From Alteribacillus persepolensis (GTDB lineage: Bacteria; Bacillota; Bacilli; Bacillales; Marinococcaceae), in contig NZ_FNDK01000006.1 of the NCBI RefSeq assembly GCF_900099605.1, positions 62,001 to 126,000 of the forward strand: DNA of 64,000 bases, written 5' to 3'. Position 1 is the stretch's first letter. Each line of letters opens with the position of its first letter. The position numbers and the translations under genes are program-made. Of this stretch, positions 33,732 through 41,681 are shown in pieces. The notes below the pieces were generated by a model, which was not told the DNA's origin, ran no database searches, and saw nothing but the letters and a program-made list of their open reading frames with translations.

Positions 33732-34343
33732 ATGCTGCACGGAAATAAATTAGTAATTATTTTGCCAGCTGTTTTAGTGGTATTCCTGTTTGCAGGAGGT
33801 AGCTTTTACATACAACAGGCAGAAGTGGTTCAAAACGATAATTTGGATGAGGAAATTGAGTGGGAAACGTCACTTGAACAGACAGAAAAAGTGTCTAGGC
33901 TAACAGCTGCGTGGAACTGGAACGCTACTCCTGATGATGGTGTGCAGGGCAATGATTATATTGGTGTGACGTTTATTGGAGAAAATGGTGAAACGCTGTC
34001 CCCTGATGACATTGATCATTATCAGCTGAAGCTAGAAGGCGGAGAAGATATGGAGGGGAAAACGGTGGATAATGGTATTGTTTTTTCCTTTCCAAATGAA
34101 GTTCATGAAAATCAAGTGTTGGGTAAAAGCGGCTCTTTCACAGTGGATATTTCGAATACATCGCCAACACGTGCAGTGATCAGTCATTTACACACATGGG
34201 AAAGCCATGAAGGGTTACAGTCGGAAGATGCTAGGTTTTTTGAACCGCAATTTGTGGGTAAAGAGACTAGTGATGAATCTTTTTACTGGGTGTCGGAGCG
34301 TTTTGTTGATGTTAATGAGAAAGGAAGCTCTGCAAACAAATGA
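33732..34343 (+). CDS. Unrecognised exported protein
   Basis: A 203-residue protein with an N-terminal signal anchor (LVIILPAVLVVFLFAGGSFYI) and an acidic extracellular part rich in Asp/Glu. WNWNATPDDGVQGNDYIGVTF and the predicted beta-rich stretch that follows could be an immunoglobulin-like or carbohydrate-binding fold, but no family is recognised. Start ATG 33732 follows GAGGAGAAAGG. The stop overlaps the next start (ATGA at 34340), so the two products are translationally coupled and perhaps functionally linked. Confidence 0.65.
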   Translation: MLHGNKLVIILPAVLVVFLFAGGSFYIQQAEVVQNDNLDEEIEWETSLEQTEKVSRLTAAWNWNATPDDGVQGNDYIGVTFIGENGETLSPDDIDHYQLKLEGGEDMEGKTVDNGIVFSFPNEVHENQVLGKSGSFTVDISNTSPTRAVISHLHTWESHEGLQSEDARFFEPQFVGKETSDESFYWVSERFVDVNEKGSSANK

Positions 34344-35398
34344 AAGGCCTCTCTTATCAAAATGGAGTTATTTTCTTTGGAAATGAATATATTGGCTGGG
34401 GCAGATTGAATCGGCACCAAAAACCTGAATCATTCGTTCTTCCTTTAAATGGGAAAACAGTATGGACGATTGTTTGGCACGTTTTCCTGTCGATGCCGCT
34501 TTGGTATTTAGTTTTGTTTTTTCTATGGACAGCCGGTGTGTTTGTGTCGGCGGTGCTGGATGGGTTAAATATTGAACATGTTCGTATCCCTTTTTACACG
34601 TTTATTTATTTTCTGTTAGGAACCCATTTTATTTTCCCAGAACAGTTAAAAAAATTTCACGGAGCAGAACACAAAGTCTTTAGCTATCGAGGTCCCAAAA
34701 AAAGAAGCAGCTGGCCGCGTATAAAAAAAGCAGCAATCACCAATCGTTACTGTTCAACAAATATTGTCGTTCTGTATTTTTTAATTGTGATGATGGCTGT
34801 TTGTGCCCTGTTTCCATGGTTTTCTCTTGATAGGCTTTTACCTTTTGTGTCATATGGTGCTCTATTTGTTGTGCCGATTGTTCACCGTGTGTTGCAAACA
34901 AAGAAAATGGGTTTTTTACGAAAACCGGTGCTTGTGGTTTCATATTTTTTGCAACGTTATATAACGTGTGCTCCCCCAGAAAGAATTCATCTGTTAACAG
35001 CAGTTGATGCTTACCGAGCTCTCAGCCAAAAAGAGTTTCCTCATTTATTGCAGACGAACAAACCAAAAAAGGAGGAAAAACAAATGGCAATTATGGATGT
35101 AACAATTGTTCCGGTAGGCACAAACTCACCCGGGATGAGCGAGAATGTCGCTGAAATGCAAGAAGTGTTGAAACGGTATGAAGCCAGGGTGGATTATGAA
35201 CTCACACCGATGAGTACTATTATTGAAGGGAACTTAGACGATTTATTTGCAATTACAAAAGAGCTGCATGAAGTTCCATTTCAAAAAGGGGTGGACAGGG
35301 TAGCGACAAACATTCGTATTGATGATCGAAGAGATAAAGGCAGAAAAGGAATGAAAGAGAAGATGCAGTCAGTAAAAAACAAACAAAAACAAGATTAA
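34340..35398 (+). CDS. Fusion of a DUF1385-like membrane protein with a YqgV/MTH1187 thiamine-binding domain
   Basis: One uninterrupted 352-residue frame holding two unrelated proteins. Residues 1–~240 are a membrane protein with about four helices and the DUF1385 hallmarks KKFHGAEHKVF, NRYCSTNIVVLYF and LQRYITCAPPERIHLLTAVDAYRAL. It lacks the usual GGQAVMEGVMMRG-type N-terminal motif of YqhQ. Residues 249–352 (MAIMDVTIVPVGTNSPGMSENVAEMQEVL onward) are a complete MTH1187-family small protein like B. subtilis YqgV, reported to bind thiamine. The linker NKPKKEEKQ encodes a perfect AAAGGAGG 8 nt before the internal ATG 35084, so free YqgV may also be made. Whether the fusion or two proteins predominate is open. 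Confidence 0.75.
   Translation: MKGLSYQNGVIFFGNEYIGWGRLNRHQKPESFVLPLNGKTVWTIVWHVFLSMPLWYLVLFFLWTAGVFVSAVLDGLNIEHVRIPFYTFIYFLLGTHFIFPEQLKKFHGAEHKVFSYRGPKKRSSWPRIKKAAITNRYCSTNIVVLYFLIVMMAVCALFPWFSLDRLLPFVSYGALFVVPIVHRVLQTKKMGFLRKPVLVVSYFLQRYITCAPPERIHLLTAVDAYRALSQKEFPHLLQTNKPKKEEKQMAIMDVTIVPVGTNSPGMSENVAEMQEVLKRYEARVDYELTPMSTIIEGNLDDLFAITKELHEVPFQKGVDRVATNIRIDDRRDKGRKGMKEKMQSVKNKQKQD
35068..35086 (+). promoter_or_regulatory. yqgV: Internal ribosome binding site and start of the YqgV part
   Basis: AAAGGAGG (35068–35075) and an 8-nt spacer precede ATG 35084, in frame with the upstream DUF1385 reading frame. The site is much stronger than needed by chance and would give a separate 104-residue YqgV ending at 35398. 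Confidence 0.75.
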
Positions 35399-35593
35399 AG
35401 CTTGATTTGTTGTATGTAGTAGATGAGAAAAATACAAAGCTGCTTAAAAAGCCAGCGCTGTTAAGGGAAACATGCGCTGGCTTTGTTTAAAAGTTCCTTG
35501 CCTTTACTTGACCTGAGCTTCTTTCTTTTAAAGTACTTGCGTGTTTCTTATATGAGCCGCGTTAGCATAGGTGAGGCAGCGGTGTCGTTAACA

Positions 35594-35656
35594 TATAAAG
35601 AAAATATGGCCACCGCCAAGTCCTCAGGTATCGGCGGTGGCCATATTTTCTTTATA
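35594..35656. repeat. 24-bp perfect inverted repeat beside tRNA-Gln
   Basis: TATAAAGAAAATATGGCCAC through CCGCC (35594–35617) pairs without mismatch with 35633–35656 around a 15-nt loop. It lies 21 nt downstream of the minus-strand tRNA-Gln and could act as its terminator; the stem is unusually long and GC-rich in the loop-proximal half. Confidence 0.85.
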
Positions 35657-35677
35657 ATAAGATAAGTATGTCACAGT

Positions 35678-35752
35678 TGGCTGGGATGGCAGGGTTCGAA
35701 CCTGCGCATCACGGAATCAAAATCCGTTGCCTTACCACTTGGCTACATCCCA
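35678..35752 (-). tRNA. tRNA-Gln (TTG)
   Basis: On the minus strand: acceptor TGGGATG/CATCCCA, D-arm GCCAAGTGGTAAGGC, anticodon loop TTTTGAT with TTG, T-arm CAGGTTCGAACCTG, discriminator G, encoded CCA. Confidence 0.97.
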
Positions 35753-35795
35753 TCGACATTTTTTATTATAGCCGCGTGGCAATTTTTTATGCAAA

Positions 35796-35808
35796 AAAAT
35801 ATCTTTTT
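35796..35808 (+). promoter_or_regulatory. Possible ComK AT-box upstream of comGA
   Basis: AAAA–N5–TTTT fits one half of a ComK operator, about 62 nt before comGA. Only one clear AT-box was seen and the tract is A/T-rich, so this is weak. Confidence 0.3.
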
Positions 35809-35869
35809 TTGAAGGAATTTCAAAAACAACAACGAATATGTATTATGAAATAGAAAGAGAGGTGGTTTA

Positions 35870-36916
35870 TTGTCGAATATTGAATGGGAAAGTACAACAT
35901 TAATTGAACGTGCCCTGGCTCTTTATGCAACAGATATTCACTTTCATCCTCATGAAAAATATACTTCACTGTTTTTTCGCCTCCGAGGGAAGCTGCAGCT
36001 AATGCAGACGTTGAAAAAACGAGAAGCCGAGCGATTAATTGCTCATTTTAAATTCAGGGCAGGAATGGACATTGGCGAGCAAAGGCGTCCTCAAAGCGGA
36101 TCAATGACGATGAAGCATACATCTCTTCCTGTTAACCTGCGTTTTTCGACGGTGCCCTCATATTTCCATGAAAGTTTATCCATCCGTATTCTCCCACAAA
36201 CTTCTTTTCTCACATTATCTTCGTTATCTTTTGTACGTCCTGTTATTAACCATTTCAAACAACTGCTCGGATATTCCCATGGGTTAATCATTGTCACTGG
36301 ACCGACTGGTTCAGGAAAAACAACAACATTGTATACGTTGATGAAAACGCATCAGCGCATGTACCACTCACGTGTTATTAGTATTGAAGACCCTATAGAA
36401 ATACGAAGTGCGGACTTTATTCAAACACAGGTAAATAATAAAGCTGGATTGACCTATGCGGAAATGTTAAAAGCATCTCTTCGTCATGATCCTGATCTTT
36501 TAATGGTAGGAGAAATTAGAGATAAAGAAACAGCGGAGCTTGCGATACGTGCAGCATTAACGGGACATCTTGTGTTAACGACGATGCATGCTCATTCTCC
36601 ACAAGGAGCGATTCAACGGCTGTTTGATTTTGGTTTTACTCCACAGGATTTAAAAGAAACGCTTCGATGTATTGCCTCACAAACGCTAAAACAACGTTAC
36701 TGTCCTTTATGCCAACAGGAAAATGTATCCCCTTTTTGCACCCATTTAGGCAGTTCATCCCGTATCGCTTTGTTTGATATTTTAAGTGAAACACTATTAC
36801 AACATAGTATAGATGAACCAAACCATATGTCTCTTTCTTTTTCTATGGGAGGACAAATGAAAAAAGGAACAGCGCTTGGGTTGTTTAAAAGTGATGAAGA
36901 AAGGAAGAAGCAATAA
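35870..36916 (+). CDS. comGA: Competence protein ComGA, traffic ATPase
   Basis: The cytoplasmic secretion ATPase that powers assembly of the competence pseudopilus for DNA uptake. The 348-residue protein has Walker A GPTGSGKTTTLYTLM, the Asp box VISIEDPIEI, Walker B DPDLLMVGEIRD and the His box GHLVLTTMHAHSP. A zinc-type cysteine cluster (CPLCQQENVSPFC) follows, as in GspE proteins. It starts with TTG 35870 after GAGAGGTGG. First gene of the comG operon. Length is normal for ComGA. Confidence 0.95.
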   Translation: MSNIEWESTTLIERALALYATDIHFHPHEKYTSLFFRLRGKLQLMQTLKKREAERLIAHFKFRAGMDIGEQRRPQSGSMTMKHTSLPVNLRFSTVPSYFHESLSIRILPQTSFLTLSSLSFVRPVINHFKQLLGYSHGLIIVTGPTGSGKTTTLYTLMKTHQRMYHSRVISIEDPIEIRSADFIQTQVNNKAGLTYAEMLKASLRHDPDLLMVGEIRDKETAELAIRAALTGHLVLTTMHAHSPQGAIQRLFDFGFTPQDLKETLRCIASQTLKQRYCPLCQQENVSPFCTHLGSSSRIALFDILSETLLQHSIDEPNHMSLSFSMGGQMKKGTALGLFKSDEERKKQ

Positions 36917-36919
36917 TGT

Positions 36920-37948
36920 ATGAAAACGAAATGGCCTAAACAAACTGCTGCAGATGTTTTAATCAAATCAAGTGAGCTGTTAGGACAAGGTTACCCGCTT
37001 GATGAAGTATTACAACTTGTTAGTTTTGAACAGAACGATGATATGAAGGAAAGGCTGTATCAAATGCGTCTTGCACTTCGAGCAGGAATTCCGCTTCATG
37101 AAGTATTAAAAGAGCAGCTCTTTCCTTCTGATGTTACTGCCTATGTATATTTTTCGGAGCAATTTGGCTCCCTAGAGCAAGGACTGTATGGTGCGGGGGA
37201 GCTTTATTTAAAAAGAATACATGCATGGCAGAGTATAAAAAAACTTATGAGTTACCCACTTCTTTTATTATGGCTGCTTGTGTTTGTAGCCATGGTCATG
37301 GTGCATTTTTTGTTTCCTCAATTCCGCGCATTGTTTGACTCTCTCCACATGGATTTTCCCTTATTAACCTTAATCATGCTGCAACTATTTCAATATGCTC
37401 CACTTCTTTTTCTCGTGCTTTTTTGTTTACTTGGCGTCTGTTTTTTATACTACTTTAAAAGGTTTCGACATTACTCTTCTCAAAAACAAGTTCACTTGCT
37501 TTTGCAGGTTCCATTTGTGCGTTCAAGTGTCCGCCTTTTTCTTACCTACTACTTTGCCTTGCAGTTTGGCAGCATGTTGAAAGGCGGCCTGTCTGTGTAT
37601 GAAGCATTGCAAGTATTTGAAAAACAACACCATTTTCCATTTTTTCAAGATGAAGGCCGTGTGCTCAAACAGCAGTTAAAAGACGGTTATTCTCTTAACG
37701 AAGCACTTGCTAAGGCAGACTATTACCGAAAAGATTTAACGCATGTTATCCAGCACGGACAAGCATCGGGAAAGCTCGGATACGATTTGTATTTTTACAG
37801 CGAAAAGGTACTGAATGTTCTGGAAGAAAAGACGAAAAAATGGATGATGACGATGCAGCCAATTATGTTCTGTGCGATTGGAATTGTGATTTTGGCGATG
37901 TTTTTGTCTGTGTTTTTGCCAATGTTTCAATTGATGACCACGATATAA
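36920..37948 (+). CDS. comGB: Competence protein ComGB, pseudopilus platform protein
   Basis: Polytopic inner-membrane protein of the GspF/PilC family that anchors pseudopilus assembly. The 342 residues show two GspF repeats (LRAGIPLHEVLKE…YFSEQFGSLEQGLYGAGELYLKR; LKGGLSVYEALQVFEK…) and three membrane helices at ~115–140, ~155–185 and the C-terminus. Starts 3 nt after comGA stops. It ends 12 nt before a small extra gene, not directly before comGC. Confidence 0.92.
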   Translation: MKTKWPKQTAADVLIKSSELLGQGYPLDEVLQLVSFEQNDDMKERLYQMRLALRAGIPLHEVLKEQLFPSDVTAYVYFSEQFGSLEQGLYGAGELYLKRIHAWQSIKKLMSYPLLLLWLLVFVAMVMVHFLFPQFRALFDSLHMDFPLLTLIMLQLFQYAPLLFLVLFCLLGVCFLYYFKRFRHYSSQKQVHLLLQVPFVRSSVRLFLTYYFALQFGSMLKGGLSVYEALQVFEKQHHFPFFQDEGRVLKQQLKDGYSLNEALAKADYYRKDLTHVIQHGQASGKLGYDLYFYSEKVLNVLEEKTKKWMMTMQPIMFCAIGIVILAMFLSVFLPMFQLMTTI

Positions 37949-37960
37949 AAGGAGGACAAA

Positions 37961-38122
37961 ATGTCTTATTCAAAAAAGGAAATATGGCAGGAGAAAGTAG
38001 CATATCAACTCGAGCAGATGGAACTGCGCATCCATGCTTTAGAAGAAACAAAGGAAAAGGATATTGTCAGTCTCCTTCAATTGACTGCACGTGAAAAAAA
38101 TAAAAGGGAGAGGTTTGAATGA
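37961..38122 (+). CDS. Unrecognised 53-residue protein inside the comG operon
   Basis: A short gene between comGB and comGC that has no counterpart at this place in B. subtilis. It has a strong ribosome binding site AAAGGAGG (37948–37955) with a 5-nt spacer before ATG 37961 and its TGA overlaps the comGC ATG (38119) as ATGA, so it is translationally coupled. The product is soluble, charged and strongly helical, starting MSYSKKEIWQEKVAYQLEQM and ending REKNKRERFE, with a heptad-like pattern suggesting a coiled coil. It has no signal, membrane helix or prepilin motif. A cytoplasmic accessory factor for the pseudopilus or a coupling gene for comGC translation is possible; neither is shown. Confidence 0.75.
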   Translation: MSYSKKEIWQEKVAYQLEQMELRIHALEETKEKDIVSLLQLTAREKNKRERFE

Positions 38123-38433
38123 GCAGTTCCATTTGGCGTAAACAAGGCTTTACGATGATTGAGATGATGATTGTGCTGCTTATTATTACGGTGCTGTTGT
38201 TGATTGCTGTGCCCAATATTGTGACGAACAATCATTTAGCCCAATCTAAAGGGTGTGAAGCTACTATGCAATTGTTAGATGCGCAGGTTGGAGCTTATGC
38301 GATTGAATTTAATAAACAGCCGGAATCCTTAGAAGCATTAGTAGAAGAAGATTATGTTGATCGAATAGTTTGCCCTGATGACACACCTTTAACTTTAGCA
38401 GATGGGTCTGTTCAAAAAGTAGAAAATGAATAA
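38119..38433 (+). CDS. comGC: Competence major pseudopilin ComGC
   Basis: The main subunit of the competence pseudopilus. The 104-residue prepilin has the type IV motif KQG|FTMIEMMIVLLIITVLLLIAVP with cleavage after Gly by ComC peptidase, methylatable Phe+1 and Glu+5, and two cysteines (KGCEATMQ and RIVCPDD) that form the intramolecular disulfide known for ComGC. The start overlaps the stop of the preceding small gene. Confidence 0.96.
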   Translation: MSSSIWRKQGFTMIEMMIVLLIITVLLLIAVPNIVTNNHLAQSKGCEATMQLLDAQVGAYAIEFNKQPESLEALVEEDYVDRIVCPDDTPLTLADGSVQKVENE

Positions 38434-38854
38434 AGGTTACACACTCATTGAGATGCTGGTTGTACTGCTCATTGTGACAGTTGCAATCAGCATCCCCTTA
38501 CTATCATTTCAGTCCTACAGCGACCAACGCGAGATTGATTACTTTTTAGATACGCTCGCAGAGGATTTACAATACGCACAGCAATATGCATATGCCCGTC
38601 AAAAATATGTATATGTGACAACGACAGAAAACCATTATTATATTCGCGATACCCATCTTAATGTCGATCCTTTAAAACAGAGAAAAATCCCAAAAGGCAT
38701 AACGTTTGAAGGAACGTTAGCATTGCACGATGTTGCGTATAATGCGAACGGCAATATTAGAAAACCTGGCACGGTATTAATCAATACGCCAAAAGCAAAC
38801 TACAAGCTGGTATTTCAGTTAGGGAAAGGGCGGTTTTATATTGAAAAGCGATGA
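38426..38854 (+). CDS. comGD: Competence minor pseudopilin ComGD
   Basis: A 142-residue minor pseudopilin with prepilin motif MNKG|YTLIEMLVVLLIVTVAISIPLL at the very start. The C-terminal domain is beta-rich as in GspH-type minor pilins. It overlaps comGC by 8 nt and comGE by 14 nt. The later part (ENHYYIRDTHLNVDP) has no Cys pair. Likely part of the tip or priming complex of the competence pilus. Confidence 0.92.
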   Translation: MNKGYTLIEMLVVLLIVTVAISIPLLSFQSYSDQREIDYFLDTLAEDLQYAQQYAYARQKYVYVTTTENHYYIRDTHLNVDPLKQRKIPKGITFEGTLALHDVAYNANGNIRKPGTVLINTPKANYKLVFQLGKGRFYIEKR

Positions 38855-39161
38855 ACGCGGCATGACGTTAATCGAATCCATCGCAGCTTTAGGCTTACTA
38901 ATGTTTTCTGTGAGTGCGCTGCTCCCTCTCCTTTTTGTTTTGCAAACAGAACAACAAACACTCATGCAGGAAAGAAAGGCGCTCCATTTATTAGAGAAAA
39001 GTGCCTTAATTGTGCAAACGCATGGCAATGACGAAAACCTGCGCAATAGTGGTCCATTCGAGGTTCATACGACAAAAACAGGGGAAGGACTTGACATCTG
39101 TGTGGAGTGGAAAGGAGAAAACAGCCGGTCTTATGACAAATGTATGTATGTACTGCCGTAA
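38841..39161 (+). CDS. comGE: Competence minor pseudopilin ComGE
   Basis: A 106-residue minor pseudopilin starting TTG 38841, with motif DERG|MTLIESIAALGLLMFSVSALLPLL. It contains two late cysteines (LDICVEWK, YDKCMYVLP) that could form a disulfide. The start lies inside comGD and the end inside comGF, the tight packing expected in the operon. Confidence 0.88.
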   Translation: MKSDERGMTLIESIAALGLLMFSVSALLPLLFVLQTEQQTLMQERKALHLLEKSALIVQTHGNDENLRNSGPFEVHTTKTGEGLDICVEWKGENSRSYDKCMYVLP

Positions 39162-39579
39162 TACAAAAGGAACGACCTTGATAGAAGCAGTAGTGGCATT
39201 TGCAATTGTCCTCGTTTGCATAGCGAGCATTGTGTTGTACATTCCCCTGCTGCAGGTGAAACCAGATCAGCCGCAGGAAGTTCACATGTTTTTTCAGCAA
39301 ATGAAAGAAGACATGAAAGAAGCTGTTGCTATAGAAGCAAGCGGAAATGGGCTGTACATTTTAGATGACAAGCACCGTTACCGGTATTATGTATCTAATG
39401 CCAATTTGGTTCGAACAAAGGATGGCCGGGGATATGAAATTGTATTGCAAGATATTTCCCGGATTAAAGCGAGTGAGAAACAATATGGAGCAGATATTAT
39501 GATAACGGACCGAAACGGCAGCAAGTGGCATACGTCCCTTGGATATTGGGCTGCTCCACTTAAGGGGGAAGAAACGTGA
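39133..39579 (+). CDS. comGF: Competence minor pseudopilin ComGF
   Basis: A 148-residue minor pseudopilin with motif NTKG|TTLIEAVVAFAIVLVCIASIVLYIP. The body contains MFFQQMKEDMKEAVAIEA and RTKDGRGYEIVLQDISRIK, matching ComGF proteins. The start is uncertain because the frame is open far into comGE; ATG 39133 gives a short leader and has AGGAG 15 nt upstream, while ATG 39148 is also possible. Overlaps comGE by about 29 nt. Confidence 0.85.
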   Translation: MTNVCMYCRNTKGTTLIEAVVAFAIVLVCIASIVLYIPLLQVKPDQPQEVHMFFQQMKEDMKEAVAIEASGNGLYILDDKHRYRYYVSNANLVRTKDGRGYEIVLQDISRIKASEKQYGADIMITDRNGSKWHTSLGYWAAPLKGEET

Positions 39580-39935
39580 ATGAAAAAGGAGCTATGATGC
39601 CGCTTGTGTTAATTATTGTTTTGTTATTTTCTGGTATGCTTTTGTTTTACATTAGTGTCTATCTCAATCAAAAAGAAAATGTAGCGAATGAAGAAATAGT
39701 ATTGACGCTGGAATGGCTGCTTCGAAATGCGGAGTCCAAAATGATGAAGCATGGAGACTTAGAGACGGAGAATGGAGTGTATCAATTTCCTGACGGCAGT
39801 GTGTACTACAGCAGCACAGTTGTTTCAGACGATACGTATCAAGTGACTTTGCGCGCGGTAGATGACAAAGGAAATGACAGAAGGCATTCTTTTTATGCAG
39901 ACAAAAGAGAAGAAGCTGCCATAGAAATGGAATAA
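39576..39935 (+). CDS. comGG: Competence protein ComGG
   Basis: The last comG pseudopilin-like protein, 119 residues, starting GTG 39576 that overlaps the comGF stop. It has a short leader EKG and hydrophobic helix MMPLVLIIVLLFSGMLLFYISVY but no Glu+5, as is usual for the atypical ComGG. The remainder is acidic. Assigned mainly from position and architecture. Confidence 0.8.
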   Translation: MNEKGAMMPLVLIIVLLFSGMLLFYISVYLNQKENVANEEIVLTLEWLLRNAESKMMKHGDLETENGVYQFPDGSVYYSSTVVSDDTYQVTLRAVDDKGNDRRHSFYADKREEAAIEME

Positions 39936-39992
39936 ATGTCGGTACGGCGGGCTATGCTAAGGATAGCATGAAAAGAGAAAGGATCGTCTATT

Positions 39993-40178
39993 GTGGAACC
40001 GAATCCATTTGTAAAATATATTACACAACAAATTGTAGAGGCTCTTGATAATCGTTTTAAACGGCCATCAAAGCATACTCGTTCACATAAACATGGTAAT
40101 TTTTCTACAAGGTGGTTTGGCATGCTTCCCCATTCGCTGCGCATAACATGGCGAAAAATGAAAAAAATACGCAGCTGA
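39993..40178 (+). CDS. yqzE: YqzE family small protein
   Basis: A 61-residue basic protein (GTG start 39993 after AAAGGATCG) with the YqzE pattern: N-terminal PFVKYITQQIVEALD, a basic middle, and the C-terminal STRWFGMLPHSLRITWRKMKK. In B. subtilis yqzE lies just after comGG and is reported as part of the ComK regulon; here 57 nt separate it from comGG, so co-expression is likely. Function unknown. Confidence 0.82.
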   Translation: MEPNPFVKYITQQIVEALDNRFKRPSKHTRSHKHGNFSTRWFGMLPHSLRITWRKMKKIRS

Positions 40179-40376
40179 AATGTGTGTTAATCTTTCTGTA
40201 TAACTGTTTACAAGCGGTATCTCTAAAAAAGAAGTGTTCATTAAAACATTTACAAGTATTGATGGACTCATATATAATAAGAAATAGTTATTTATTATCC
40301 TTTATGGAGCAATACTAGAAGCAAGGCATTAACGTTCTTGCGAGCTGTATTACGTAATAGCAAGGGGGGTAGTGAC

Positions 40377-40616
40377 ATGGATCGTATGTTTCGCATGATG
40401 GGGTTTTGGACGGCTGTGTTTGCTGTGTTGTTTTTTGTAGGTGACATGTTTAACATGGCGATTTTATTCTTTGCACAAACAGCTGGTTTCCTGGCACTTG
40501 GTTACATGAGACTTACTGAGCGCATGTATATTTATATTTTTGGTGCTTATTTGACTGTATTCTTTGTCGGATTTACGTATTACACGACTTTTATTATGGA
40601 ACCAGGCTTTCACTAA
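40377..40616 (+). CDS. yqgY: DUF2626 membrane protein YqgY
   Basis: A 79-residue membrane protein with two hydrophobic hairpins: MGFWTAVFAVLFFVGDMFNMAILFF and MYIYIFGAYLTVFFVGFTYYTTF. The RLTERMYIYIFGAYLTVFF block is typical of DUF2626. Start ATG 40377 follows AAGGGGGG; the upstream extension to 40338 is not needed. Function unknown; in B. subtilis the same gene lies near yqgX and yqgW. Confidence 0.85.
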   Translation: MDRMFRMMGFWTAVFAVLFFVGDMFNMAILFFAQTAGFLALGYMRLTERMYIYIFGAYLTVFFVGFTYYTTFIMEPGFH

Positions 40617-40655
40617 TTTATGGCATTTGAAAACAGCTACATACTAAAGAAAAAA

Positions 40656-40690
40656 GGAAAAACAAGAGCAGTGGATGCTCTTGTTTTTCC
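40656..40690 (+). terminator. Terminator of yqgY
   Basis: A 15-bp perfect stem GGAAAAACAAGAGCA/TGCTCTTGTTTTTCC with 5-nt loop. Confidence 0.88.
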
Positions 40691-40836
40691 ATATGTAGAG
40701 AAAACATATATGACACTGTGTTAACCATTGACACTTGCTGTTTACTTATAATATACTGAAAGCATATTGTAAGAACATTGATATGGGAGTCCCCCTCCCC
40801 CTCATAGTTCATTTTCAATACGATTTACTCCCCTTG

Positions 40837-40866
40837 AAAATCTCCCTCCCCCGGGGAGATTTTTCT
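40837..40866 (-). terminator. Terminator of yqgX
   Basis: AAAATCTCCC pairs with GGGAGATTTT just beyond the yqgX stop on the minus strand. Confidence 0.6.
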
Positions 40867-40884
40867 TTTTATTTTTGCCTCTCG

Positions 40885-41523
40885 TTATGAAAATCCATTT
40901 AAAAATGGATTGCTGTCCATTTCTGCTTCGATAGAAGTCACAGGTCCATGCCCGCAGGCTACGGTTGTATTTTCAGGCAATTCCAGCAATGTCTGGTGAA
41001 TAGATGTTAGTAAGGTTTGATGATTTCCTCCTGGCAAATCAGTTCGGCCAATACTGCCTGAAAACAAGACATCGCCAGAAAAAACAACTTCTGTTTCTTT
41101 GTGGTAAAAGGAAATACTGCCAGGCGAGTGGCCAGGTGTTTCATACATATCCAACGTAAAACCTCCAACGTTAAGAGAGCTGTTTCCTTGTAAAAGGTGA
41201 TCAGCTGGTTCTGTTTGAATCGGAGAATCGGGCAGGAAGTGAATGGATCCGTTTTTACCGGGATCTGTCAGCCAATCTTGTTCTTTTTCATGAATGTATA
41301 CATCAATGTTATAGGTTTGTCTTATATCACTCACAGCACCGATGTGATCAAAGTGAGCGTGTGTTAAAAGAATAGCAGCTGGTGTGATGTCATTTTTACT
41401 TAACCAAGACTTTAGAACGTGAGCGTCGCCGCCTGGATCAAAAATAACAGCTTCACGTTGATGGTTAAACAGCACATAGCAATTTGTTTGTAATGGTCCT
41501 AAAGGTATTTGTTTCCAATTCAT
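40885..41523 (-). CDS. yqgX: Metallo-beta-lactamase-fold hydrolase YqgX
   Basis: A 212-residue glyoxalase II-like hydrolase. It has the dinuclear zinc motif THAHFDHIGAV, later metal ligands in ETPGHSPGSISFY and VFSGDVLFSGSIGRTDLPGG, and the last histidine in ACGHGPVTS. The family acts on thioesters such as lactoyl-type conjugates, but the substrate here is not known. The start is ATG 41523 because the GGGGG site is directly against the ATG at 41532 and at a normal distance from 41523. Confidence 0.9.
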   Translation of the reverse strand: MNWKQIPLGPLQTNCYVLFNHQREAVIFDPGGDAHVLKSWLSKNDITPAAILLTHAHFDHIGAVSDIRQTYNIDVYIHEKEQDWLTDPGKNGSIHFLPDSPIQTEPADHLLQGNSSLNVGGFTLDMYETPGHSPGSISFYHKETEVVFSGDVLFSGSIGRTDLPGGNHQTLLTSIHQTLLELPENTTVACGHGPVTSIEAEMDSNPFLNGFS

Positions 41524-41681
41524 GGTAAGCATCCCCCAATTGTTATAAATATTTTAGTATCATTATAGCAGTATCGAAGAATAAGTGAAAATTAATGATG
41601 CATGTCTCGATAAAAAAGGGTATAATAAGAATGACATAATTTGCTGAAATGGAACGATTACATAAAGGGGGGGAAAACTCC

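Noticed and set aside
37840-38094. An 84-codon frame overlapping the end of comGB
   Set aside because: It lacks a ribosome binding site and lies in the wrong frame; the 53-codon gene at 37961 has the site and the coupling to comGC.
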